A stretch of DNA of 5,773 nucleotides, from assembly GCA_003509235.1 (NCBI GenBank), contig DONH01000119.1, positions 1 through 5,773 of the forward strand, written 5' to 3'. A program made the translations under genes and the position numbers. The notes under the pieces are model-generated. The model had not been told where the DNA came from and did no database searches. It saw nothing but the letters and a program-made list of their open reading frames with translations. The first letter of the stretch is position 1; every line of letters starts with the position of its first letter. Shown here piece by piece: positions 1-5,773 of the stretch. Origin of the DNA: Planctomycetaceae bacterium (GTDB lineage Bacteria; Planctomycetota; Planctomycetia; Pirellulales; UBA1268).

Positions 1-42
1 CGCGAAATCTTCCTCTAGCATCGTCCGCTTTTCATCTGACAT
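1..42 (-). CDS. Possible N-terminus of a divergent gene (partial)
   Basis: Reading leftwards from an ATG at 42-40 there are 14 open codons to the window edge, translating MSDEKRTMLEEDFA. The ATG has a purine (G) at -3 and is the first in-frame ATG after an in-frame stop at 114-112. The peptide is charged and acidic, as protein N-termini often are. Nothing identifies the product. Support comes from the arrangement: if this gene starts at 42 and the splicing-factor gene at 318, they form a head-to-head pair with 275 bp between start codons. Fourteen stop-free codons can easily occur by chance, so this is only a candidate. Confidence 0.3.
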   Translation of the reverse strand, partial: MSDEKRTMLEEDFA

Positions 43-317
43 GGCTCTGCAGAGCAAGAGAAAAAATGGAAACGATGTGAATGTTTTCGCTTGATTCCTT
101 CGACCCTGCTTCTAGACCGTTGCCTATTCCCACGGCGTCGCAGATTACGGTAACCGATTCAGGACGAGTCCATTTTGGGGGAGAGCGCTTCTCATCTGCA
201 CTGTTTGGCGTGCAGGCGGCGAGTGAACGCAAAACAGCGGCACGCGGTACAGTGAATCTCAGAGATACACGCCCTCGACGGCTGTCAGTGGCGTGTTTGG
301 ACCGCGACGGTGCCGTC
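43..317. promoter_or_regulatory. Probable bidirectional promoter/5' UTR region
   Basis: This stretch lies between the candidate divergent ATG (42, minus) and the preferred GPKOW ATG (318, plus). I see no TATA box or other firm core-promoter motif. It is open in the GPKOW frame from an ATG at 81, which would add 79 residues with no resemblance to GPKOW/MOS2 proteins. That ATG has a poor context (T at -3, T at +4). Two small ORFs also occur: 66-80 (MET-M-stop, ending directly before 81) and 41-94 (17 codons, overlapping 81). These features would disfavour initiation at 81. Treating the region as non-coding is inference. Confidence 0.35.
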
Positions 318-1763
318 ATGCAGTCGTTCACTTTCGCGAAGAAGAAAGCGCCGCAGGCCAAGGTTGCCGTGCAGCACGAAGAGAAGAAAGAAGAGGTTGA
401 ATTTGTGACGGGTGTGGCAGAGAATGGGCTCGAGGGTACGAAAGGAACCACTGTGCCCGAGGTCAAGGTTATTCCCAAGATTCAGAATACGTTTGAAGTC
501 GGCACTGGACGTCAACGCAAGGTGAGTCTACGACGTCAATTCTCTGTAGAGACACGAGTGACTGACAAACGCTATTTTTACGTGCAGGCCCCAAGCTTTA
601 TCCCGACAAAAGAAGAGATAGAACAAGACGCGCAACGATTTCACGTTGCAGAGACCATAGCAGCTAGTGGTGGCGAGGTGGCTCAGCATGGAGTGTCATA
701 CGGGTTAACAAAAATGGGTCCAAAAGGTAGTACTCCCGCTAAAGGAAGGAGTGATGAAGAGCGAGCGAAGGAGAGTTTCATTGGTAAAAGTTTACAAGAG
801 AAAGAGCTTCAGGCATTCAAGGAAGATATGGAGGATCTGCCCGATCAAGCATCCATGGATGATTATGAGGATATGCCGATAGAAGATTTCGGGAAAGCCA
901 TGCTACGCGGTATGGGATGGGAGGAAGGTAAAGCGGTCGGGCGAATGCACAAAGGTATGGTGGAAGCAGTTGAATTTATTCCCCGGCCTGGTAGACTTGG
1001 TTTAGGGGCACAGCCAGCCACAAAAGATGAACCACAAAAAAAATATATCAAGCCGGGAGAATCTAGAGAAAAGAAAGCAGACATGGTGAGAGACCCAAAG
1101 GTTGTAGCAAGCGCGGGACTCAGGAATGTGAAGACTTTAGATGAAAATCTTGTTCAGCGCGAAGTGATTGGACCTCGGAAAGGCAAGATGATGTTCATTG
1201 CGAGTGGACGTCATGCCGGCATTTCTGCTCGAGTCATACAAATCACCGGTGAAAAGGTCAGTGTTGAGCTCACCAATAGTGGGAAAATAGTCACGGTTAG
1301 GACGAGTGAACTAGAGGAAACGGGTGCAAGTAAGCGTGCAACAGTTGGTGAGAAACGTGATAGGGATGGTAAGGGTAAAACAACAGGAACATCAGCCAAA
1401 CCATGGCTGTTTGCTAACATTCGAGTTCGAGTTGTTAGCAAGAGTTTCCAACAAGGACAATTCTACCTGATGAAAGGGATCATTGAAGACGTTTTGACTC
1501 CTACTGAATGCATGCTACGACTAGAAGATGGAGGTAAGACGATTGAAATCGGCCAACGAGCGTTGGAAACTGTTGTACCAAGACCTGGTGGTCGCGTTTG
1601 TGTCGTCGCTGGCAAGTTTTGTGGGCGTCGCGGAAAACTACTTGAAAAGTACAAGTCGAACGACACTGCGTCGATACAACTTAATGACGACTTTGAGGCA
1701 CATATTCTTCCTTTAGATTGCATCGCAGAGTACGCGGGCGCGATGGATGCGGAAGATGATTGA
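318..1763 (+). CDS. GPKOW: GPKOW/MOS2/Spp2-family splicing factor (G-patch and KOW domains)
   Basis: This is a nuclear spliceosomal protein. In the family (human GPKOW, plant MOS2, yeast Spp2) the G-patch binds and activates the DEAH helicase Prp2/DHX16 during spliceosome activation. The start at 318 is chosen because MQSFTFAKKK resembles the family N-terminus (MOS2 MKLSFSLPSK) and has G at -3; an in-frame ATG at 81 is the alternative. Spliced across 522-587 the protein is 459 residues, close to recalled human and Arabidopsis lengths (about 476 and 462). Visible in order: the acidic segment EEVEFVTGV (26-34); VIPKIQNT (51-58); the G-patch (about 165-208, core AMLRGMGWEEGKAVGR); a first KOW module (about 267-310); a charged linker; KPWLFANIRVRVVSK (339-353), which begins the conserved C-terminal block; a second KOW module (about 401-445); and an acidic tail EYAGAMDAEDD like human YMGPSDTDDD. 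All family blocks are present. The gene symbol follows the human orthologue. Confidence 0.92.
   Translation: MQSFTFAKKKAPQAKVAVQHEEKKEEVEFVTGVAENGLEGTKGTTVPEVKVIPKIQNTFEVGTGRQRKVSLRRQFSVETRVTDKRYFYVQAPSFIPTKEEIEQDAQRFHVAETIAASGGEVAQHGVSYGLTKMGPKGSTPAKGRSDEERAKESFIGKSLQEKELQAFKEDMEDLPDQASMDDYEDMPIEDFGKAMLRGMGWEEGKAVGRMHKGMVEAVEFIPRPGRLGLGAQPATKDEPQKKYIKPGESREKKADMVRDPKVVASAGLRNVKTLDENLVQREVIGPRKGKMMFIASGRHAGISARVIQITGEKVSVELTNSGKIVTVRTSELEETGASKRATVGEKRDRDGKGKTTGTSAKPWLFANIRVRVVSKSFQQGQFYLMKGIIEDVLTPTECMLRLEDGGKTIEIGQRALETVVPRPGGRVCVVAGKFCGRRGKLLEKYKSNDTASIQLNDDFEAHILPLDCIAEYAGAMDAEDD
522..587 (+). other. Spliceosomal intron, 66 nt, phase 0, no in-frame stop
   Basis: The donor is AAG|GTGAGT at 519-527. 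A CTGAC branch-point match lies at 562-566, with the branch A about 22 nt before the acceptor. A short pyrimidine run (CTATTTTTACGTGCAG|G) ends at 587. All three signals match the spliceosomal consensus. The segment is 22 codons long and stop-free, so an ORF caller reads straight through it. Translated, it inserts 22 residues (starting VSLRRQF) between RQRK and APSFIP, where recalled GPKOW (IQNGHRRQPPARPPG) has no insertion. Removal restores a family-like protein. The splice is inferred from motifs and homology; no transcript evidence is available here. Confidence 0.75.
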
Positions 1764-1854
1764 AAATGCAAGATTGTATCAACCCTAAGCCTAGCGTAAA
1801 AGTCGTTGCCCACATCTTCACACGCCCACAACACATCTCGACAGCCCGCGATTG

Positions 1855-1886
1855 GGTCGCGTCGACGGGGTCGCGAATCGGTCGCG
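1855..1886 (+). repeat. Three direct copies of GGTCGCG
   Basis: GGTCGCG occurs at 1855-1861, 1869-1875 and 1880-1886, with start-to-start spacings of 14 and 11 bp, about 55-90 bp upstream of the J-protein ATG. Clustered CpG heptamers just upstream of a gene could be transcription-factor sites, but they could also be chance in a CG-rich patch. No factor is implied. Confidence 0.4.
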
Positions 1887-1889
1887 GCC

Positions 1890-1904
1890 ATGCGAGTGTG
1901 TTGA
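1890..1904 (+). other. Short upstream ORF in the J-protein leader
   Basis: ATG CGA GTG TGT TGA encodes MRVC and ends 37 bp before the main ATG at 1942, in a different frame. If the leader includes it, it could lower or modulate translation of the ER J-protein, as upstream ORFs do for many stress genes. Whether it is transcribed is unknown. Confidence 0.25.
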
Positions 1905-1941
1905 TAACAACGAGCCGTACGATCTTGGGTGGACTCTAGCC

Positions 1942-4065
1942 ATGAGTCGTCGGCGAGTGTCCTTCGCACGCCTCGTGTGTTATTTCATCGTGATCGCTCT
2001 CACACAGCCCAATACGGCCCAATCTTACCTTACAGGAGATCTATACGCCGTATTGGGCCTTGAGAGAGGAGCTAGTCCAGCAGATATCAAAAGAGCATAT
2101 CGTTCTTTGTCGCTAATTTATCATCCGGATAAACAAAGGAACGTCGACGAGAAGAGAAAAGCAAGTGAACGGTTTGTTGAAATACAGAAAGCTTACTCAA
2201 CTCTGTCGGATCCAGAGGCCAAGCGAACGTACGATTTGCAGAGTTTTTCAGATGCAACTACACTCAACCGTGATTCACATCTCACTGGATTTAATCGCCG
2301 TGGAACTTGGGACACGGGATCAGCTGCTGACGGGCATGTTCAGCGAGGTGGTTTTCAACAAGCAGAGATGATTGCTTCCGAAACTGTTATGCTGAATGAA
2401 AAAAATTTCGACAAGCTTGTTTTCAACAGACAAAAACCGTGGTTAGTACAAATATACGATGATACCATCGATTCCTGTCACAGGGCTGGACCCACGTGGG
2501 AGATGTCTGCTCGTTTGTTGAATGGCGTGGCAGAGTTTGGTCGTATCCACGCTCTCACGAGTCCAGTTCTCGTACAGAGACTAGGATCTAGCGCTTTATT
2601 CTCCCGTCCAATCCGTCGATCAGATTTACCTGTCATAATTGGTATACGCCCAAACTGTAAACATCCGTCTTGTGTCATTCGTTATCGTGGATCCATCAAG
2701 GCCGACCTGCTCGTGTCATATGTATCTGAGAAAGTGTTGGGACTGCCACATCTTCCGTTACTTCCAAACGATCAAGTTCTATCTATGACTGCTGACGATA
2801 AAGTACAATTCGTTTTAGTTACGACGTCTACAACTTCTGTGACCGCCCGATATTTAGCTATGGAGCATAAATCGGATGTTCAGGTTGTGCAAGCGGATTT
2901 CGACAAAGACAAAACTTTCTGGTTGAAAAATTTTGGTATCAGTAAGGCACCTGCGATGCTCATTATTCGAGATTTCGGCGCGACAGTTGCTGAAGATGTG
3001 AGTTCAAAAGAAAAAATGAAAGAAGTTTTCACCGCGCATAGATTCCATCGTATACCCAAGTTGACAGCTTCAAGTGCGGCAGCCAATGGCTGTAGTCCAG
3101 ATGGGCCGCAGCGGATCTGTTTTGTCGGCATTCATTCCAGATCAGGTGTACTCAAACAACGACTAAAGAGAACATTATGGGATACTCGGAATGAAGTGGT
3201 TGCGAGGATACCTTCGATGGCAGGGGAGGTGAGTTTTGGTTGGATAGAAGGGGTGCATAACAAAAAGTTCTTAGAAAGGTTTGGTGGTGGTGATGGAGAA
3301 GTATCGTTGGTTGCCCTCATCTTCAATGAAATCAAACCCACGACTGTACATTATGATGCGTTTGCAAAGCCAGATTATGATAAGGATACAATAGTACCAT
3401 GGGTGTTGCGTATATTGAATGCAAATCGAGATGATTTCCAAGAATATAACATGTTGCCGAGTTCAAGTTTATTTGATGAGACTGGTGCACATGTGCCCTC
3501 TGATGAGATAATCAAAGCTCTTCGCACTGATGTGAGCGATTTAATTGAGGCACTGTGGTATTTCACGTTAGAAACAGGTGCTCTTCCTCTTTTAGGCACA
3601 ATTTTTGCAATCATCACTGCGAGCTGGCTCAGGCGGCTCATGACTCGTATCCAGATGAATAATATGAATCATGGGAGCCAACAGCGACAGAACATGAAGA
3701 AAAAGGTAGAGCATCAACTAGTAGATATACAAGGGCATTATTTGAAGGGCAAAACTATTTATGTGGTCACCATAGTGACGCCGGAACCGAACGAACGCTT
3801 CAGAAAACTCGCTGAGCGTTTTAAAAGTGAGAAATTGCTCGCTTTTGTGGAACTATGTCAGCGCGATGTTGACGCATTTGGATATTCTCAAGTTTTCAAC
3901 GATCCACGGGTGAAGTCGCACGTCATCATTTGGCATCCATCAAAAAGTAAATGGCAGTCCATCGGAGACGTGGATGATTCCACACAAATTGAGCAGAAGC
4001 TCGATCAAATTCTCAATGGACGAGCTCAGTGGATTGAAATTACTAATACTAATTCTAAGCTTTGA
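1942..4065 (+). CDS. DNAJC16: DNAJC16 (ERdj8)-like ER membrane J-protein with thioredoxin-like domains
   Basis: This is an Hsp40 co-chaperone whose J domain should stimulate the lumenal Hsp70 (BiP). Human DNAJC16/ERdj8 has the same architecture and has been linked to autophagosome size. The start at 1942 is the first in-frame ATG; it has G at -3 and opens a signal peptide (MSRRR, then hydrophobic LVCYFIVIAL). The product is 707 residues (human about 782). In order: the J domain (about 32-100) with HPD at 61-63; a thioredoxin-like domain (about 155-265) with a single cysteine (C179 in DSCHRAG) and a cis-Pro-like P230; a second thioredoxin-like unit (about 280-375, KAPAML); a third a/b unit (about 390-495); a transmembrane helix (about 543-562) followed by RR, which suggests type I topology; and a cytosolic C-terminal domain (about 590-700). 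The protein ends in SKL. No intron is apparent. Its 3' end overlaps the opposing gene by 11 bp. Confidence 0.93.
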   Translation: MSRRRVSFARLVCYFIVIALTQPNTAQSYLTGDLYAVLGLERGASPADIKRAYRSLSLIYHPDKQRNVDEKRKASERFVEIQKAYSTLSDPEAKRTYDLQSFSDATTLNRDSHLTGFNRRGTWDTGSAADGHVQRGGFQQAEMIASETVMLNEKNFDKLVFNRQKPWLVQIYDDTIDSCHRAGPTWEMSARLLNGVAEFGRIHALTSPVLVQRLGSSALFSRPIRRSDLPVIIGIRPNCKHPSCVIRYRGSIKADLLVSYVSEKVLGLPHLPLLPNDQVLSMTADDKVQFVLVTTSTTSVTARYLAMEHKSDVQVVQADFDKDKTFWLKNFGISKAPAMLIIRDFGATVAEDVSSKEKMKEVFTAHRFHRIPKLTASSAAANGCSPDGPQRICFVGIHSRSGVLKQRLKRTLWDTRNEVVARIPSMAGEVSFGWIEGVHNKKFLERFGGGDGEVSLVALIFNEIKPTTVHYDAFAKPDYDKDTIVPWVLRILNANRDDFQEYNMLPSSSLFDETGAHVPSDEIIKALRTDVSDLIEALWYFTLETGALPLLGTIFAIITASWLRRLMTRIQMNNMNHGSQQRQNMKKKVEHQLVDIQGHYLKGKTIYVVTIVTPEPNERFRKLAERFKSEKLLAFVELCQRDVDAFGYSQVFNDPRVKSHVIIWHPSKSKWQSIGDVDDSTQIEQKLDQILNGRAQWIEITNTNSKL
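4055..4065. other. Tail-to-tail overlap of two coding sequences
   Basis: The J-protein stop TGA is at 4063-4065 on the plus strand, and the fusion gene stop TAG occupies 4057-4055 on the minus strand. Eleven bases code on both strands. The codons for Ser-Lys-Leu-stop of one gene lie opposite the codons for Leu-Lys-Ala-stop of the other, so each C-terminus constrains the other. No intergenic space exists for either terminator or poly(A) region. Confidence 0.9.
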
Positions 4066-5773
4066 GCGCCATCGCAATTGCTTCCTCAAGTCTTGTCTTG
4101 TTCGCTCCCGTGAATTGACATATTAAGACTTCACCTTTGTAAATTCGGAAGTCAGGCGTTGACTGAACTGCAAGAACATCCTTACATAGATGCGCGGCGG
4201 CAGGGGTGCTATCCCCGACAACTTTCAAAAAAGAAACATCGGGATGGTTTCTTGCAATGATTTCGTATGAAGACTCAAACTTCTTGCATGGCCGACAATA
4301 AGAAAAGCCCGCTTCGACCACAACAACTTTGTCTTCTGCCTTAGACGCGACTAACTGACCACCAGCATCAGTAGTGCATTCCGTCGCAGCCTTTGCGGAA
4401 TCAAGTGCGTCTTGTAATTCTACAGCTGACGAGATCTGCGTAACGATGCTGTGAGACACCTCAGAAGACCACCATCTTGTAAGCTGCTCCTTTGTAATTG
4501 CTCCAGACAGTCCACAATGCAACTCTTTCATGACGCCGTGAATTTCTGCAATTGATAAAGGCGTGCCAAAAAATCTTGCCCCCGTAATCAGATCATTTTC
4601 ACATATTTCACCGTCTTTGTTGGCGTCAAGTTTCTTGAAAACCCATGCCATCTGCTCCTCAGAAAGTGGACGGAGAATTTCGCTCTCTGTAACAGTTTGA
4701 CAAATTGCATCCCTCAAGATACCACTCGCCGCCTTACTCTGAAGCTCAATATGTGCTCCTACTGCCGCCCCTTTCACCAAAGCTCGATCTGGGAATTCTC
4801 CCATGACGAGTACATCTTCATTCAGACCAGCTAATTGGACTCCGGGTCGAAAAAGTTTCAAAAAAAGCTCTTCATGCATATCCGTTGCTGTGCCAGTGGG
4901 TAACAGTATGAGACGCTCCGGCGTGACACTTGATGCAATTTTCTGAAGATATCTATCCACTAAAGAAGCCCATGCGAGAACTGCGTCTGTTTCCGCGCAC
5001 GGTTCTTCTGATGGTTTTATGTCCTCGAGCCACCATCCTCTACCATTCAACCCATAGTCCTCCACCCGTCGGATAATACCTTCGGATGCGGGGAGTGGCG
5101 GCACGACACCGGTCCAACCCCACACTTTTTGTAATTTTATCAATTCGCGTTCGTACGTCCAAGTTAAGTGCTTGAAATCCTTGTTGCGAACTTTCTGACC
5201 CCTTTCGTACAAGACTGCACCAAATCCTTTACCCAGTGTGCAGACAAGCACTATACCAGCTTGCTCACGACCAGGACCAAAATACATCTCTGCGTACGCT
5301 GCCGCTTCAGTGTGGATCATGGTCGCAACGCGACCCTTCCATTCAGGAATCATCGTGGATAGTATATGCTCTCCCTTTTGAACTCCTCCAAGTGCACGAA
5401 CGGCTAAGCGCGTGTAACTAATCCCCACTGGGCCCTTCCATTGAAAGTGCGTTGCAATCTTTCCAAGTGCCTCTCTAAGAGTCTCCTCACTGAAATCTTC
5501 GATGGGCACAGAGACTCCTGGTCGCTGGAACTCTGCATTCGCAGTATCGACTGGTGCTGCTTTGATGGAATGCGAGCGGATTTCAATGCCCAGAATCAAC
5601 TCACCTTCCGGGTAGTCACGGTCTGAAAGTACCCAGCCTTGGCTTGCAACAGCACACACCCAACTATGTTCACGGTGAGATGAACGTAAAAGACTCCCCG
5701 TTTCGGTCGAGAAAGCGTTTGAGTGAGCTCTGAGACAATTATGATGCGATCTCTTAATCACGCCTCTGTTTCC
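4055..5773 (-). CDS. Polyphosphate-glucokinase-like pseudokinase / EF-hand / thioredoxin fusion (5' partial)
   Basis: The frame is open from the right edge to TAG at 4057-4055. There is no ATG ahead of the first domain, so the start lies beyond the window. Residues here count from a GTG at 5761 that is probably not the start. Residues 1-50 are basic and rich in Ser and His, transit-peptide-like (inference). Residues about 54-345 resemble ROK-family polyphosphate glucokinase: LGIEIRSHSIKAAPVD, HFQWKGPVGIS, AEMYFGPGREQAGIVLV, LGKGFGAVL and KGAAVGA. The catalytic motifs are altered: the phosphate-1 motif DIGGxG has become EIRSHS (60-65), and the catalytic Asp of NDAD has become His150. This suggests a pseudoenzyme. 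Residues about 365-432 form an EF-hand pair: loop 379-390 is canonical (DANKDGEICEND) and the second (415-426) is degenerate. Residues about 477-566 form a thioredoxin fold with CRPC at 489-492 and cis-Pro in QSTPDF. EF-hand plus thioredoxin recalls algal calredoxin. I know no name for this three-part protein. Confidence 0.9.
   Translation of the reverse strand, partial: GNRGVIKRSHHNCLRAHSNAFSTETGSLLRSSHREHSWVCAVASQGWVLSDRDYPEGELILGIEIRSHSIKAAPVDTANAEFQRPGVSVPIEDFSEETLREALGKIATHFQWKGPVGISYTRLAVRALGGVQKGEHILSTMIPEWKGRVATMIHTEAAAYAEMYFGPGREQAGIVLVCTLGKGFGAVLYERGQKVRNKDFKHLTWTYERELIKLQKVWGWTGVVPPLPASEGIIRRVEDYGLNGRGWWLEDIKPSEEPCAETDAVLAWASLVDRYLQKIASSVTPERLILLPTGTATDMHEELFLKLFRPGVQLAGLNEDVLVMGEFPDRALVKGAAVGAHIELQSKAASGILRDAICQTVTESEILRPLSEEQMAWVFKKLDANKDGEICENDLITGARFFGTPLSIAEIHGVMKELHCGLSGAITKEQLTRWWSSEVSHSIVTQISSAVELQDALDSAKAATECTTDAGGQLVASKAEDKVVVVEAGFSYCRPCKKFESSYEIIARNHPDVSFLKVVGDSTPAAAHLCKDVLAVQSTPDFRIYKGEVLICQFTGANKTRLEEAIAMALKA
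4286..4297 (-). other. Thioredoxin active-site motif CRPC
   Basis: The context GFSYCRPCKKF matches the thioredoxin signature WCGPCK with W to Y and G to R. Both cysteines are kept. A cis-proline follows 44 residues later (STPDF), as in thioredoxins. A dithiol/disulfide role is therefore likely. The Arg between the cysteines is unusual and would be expected to change the redox potential or partner choice. Confidence 0.85.
4592..4627 (-). other. EF-hand calcium-binding loop within the fusion protein
   Basis: The 12 codons encode DANKDGEICEND. Ligand positions 1, 3 and 5 are D, N and D, position 6 is G, position 8 is I, and position 12 is D instead of the usual E. Calcium binding is plausible; the Asp at position 12 can favour magnesium in some EF-hands. 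The partner loop about 36 residues downstream lacks acidic ligands, although its G and I keep their spacing. Confidence 0.8.

Larger units (their letters stand above)
1764..1941 (+). promoter_or_regulatory. Intergenic region: GPKOW 3' end and J-protein promoter/5' UTR
   Basis: This 178-bp gap separates two tandem genes and must contain both the 3' end of the first and the promoter of the second. No AATAAA is visible. The middle (about 1808-1843) is C/A-rich with very few G. The right part is CpG-rich with three GGTCGCG copies (1855-1886). The frame of the J-protein is open back through TTG at 1852, but no in-frame ATG occurs before 1942, so this part is not assigned as coding. Confidence 0.4.

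Noticed and set aside
32..478. Minus-strand ORF of 148 codons antisense to the start of the GPKOW gene
   Set aside because: Its composition is low-complexity Ser/Thr/Pro/Phe typical of antisense reading, it shows no domain motif, and the opposite strand has clear family conservation in part of the interval.
1852..1941. N-terminal extension of the J-protein from TTG at 1852
   Set aside because: Nuclear genes rarely start at TTG, and the extension would bury the clear signal peptide that begins at the ATG at 1942.
1463..1969. Minus-strand ORF of 168 codons across the GPKOW 3' end and intergenic region
   Set aside because: It lies opposite strongly conserved GPKOW C-terminal sequence, has no recognisable motif, and its translation is Arg/Ser/Thr-rich as expected for a shadow frame.
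3226..3240. GTGAGT donor-like site in the J-protein gene
   Set aside because: The frame is continuous with family-like sequence on both sides, and I see no convincing acceptor downstream.
5590..5620. GTGAGT donor-like site (AAG|GTGAGT on the minus strand) in the fusion gene
   Set aside because: It encodes G-E-L directly before the conserved LGIEI strand. Splicing here would remove the ROK N-terminal motif, and no good branch point and acceptor follow at a suitable distance.
5759..5761. GTG as start codon of the fusion gene
   Set aside because: The frame stays open to the window edge (GGA AAC AGA GGC precede it), and the organism appears eukaryotic, so the real start is most likely outside the window.
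1..5773. Search for tRNA, rRNA, CRISPR, transposon or bacterial operon signals
   Set aside because: None found by eye. There are no long inverted or direct repeats, no transposase motifs and no array structure.

Overview
The window is nuclear DNA from a eukaryote with a compact, intron-poor genome. It holds a GPKOW/Spp2-family splicing factor and an ER J-protein with a signal peptide and a transmembrane segment. One intron is visible (66 nt, textbook splice sites). A ROK/polyphosphate-glucokinase-like gene with a basic N-terminus fits a photosynthetic lineage. A unicellular alga, perhaps a red alga, is my best guess; this is inference and not proven by the sequence.

Layout from left to right. 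At 1-42 (minus) there may be the first 14 codons of a divergent gene. Positions 43-317 are a probable shared promoter. Positions 318-1763 (plus) encode the GPKOW/MOS2 homologue: a G-patch and two KOW modules, with an in-frame, stop-free intron at 522-587. Positions 1764-1941 are a short intergenic region with three GGTCGCG copies and a tiny upstream ORF. Positions 1942-4065 (plus) encode a DNAJC16-like ER membrane J-protein that ends in Ser-Lys-Leu. Positions 4055-5773 (minus, 5' end beyond the window) encode a three-part fusion: a ROK/polyphosphate-glucokinase fold that has lost its catalytic motifs, an EF-hand pair, and a C-terminal thioredoxin domain with a CRPC motif.

The first two genes are tandem. 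The second and third converge, and their coding sequences overlap by 11 bp, so the mature transcripts must be antisense to each other at their 3' ends. The genes look like ordinary eukaryotic neighbours and do not form a functional cluster. The most novel item is the sugar-kinase-like/EF-hand/thioredoxin fusion, which reads as a possible calcium- and redox-responsive sensor built on a dead kinase scaffold.
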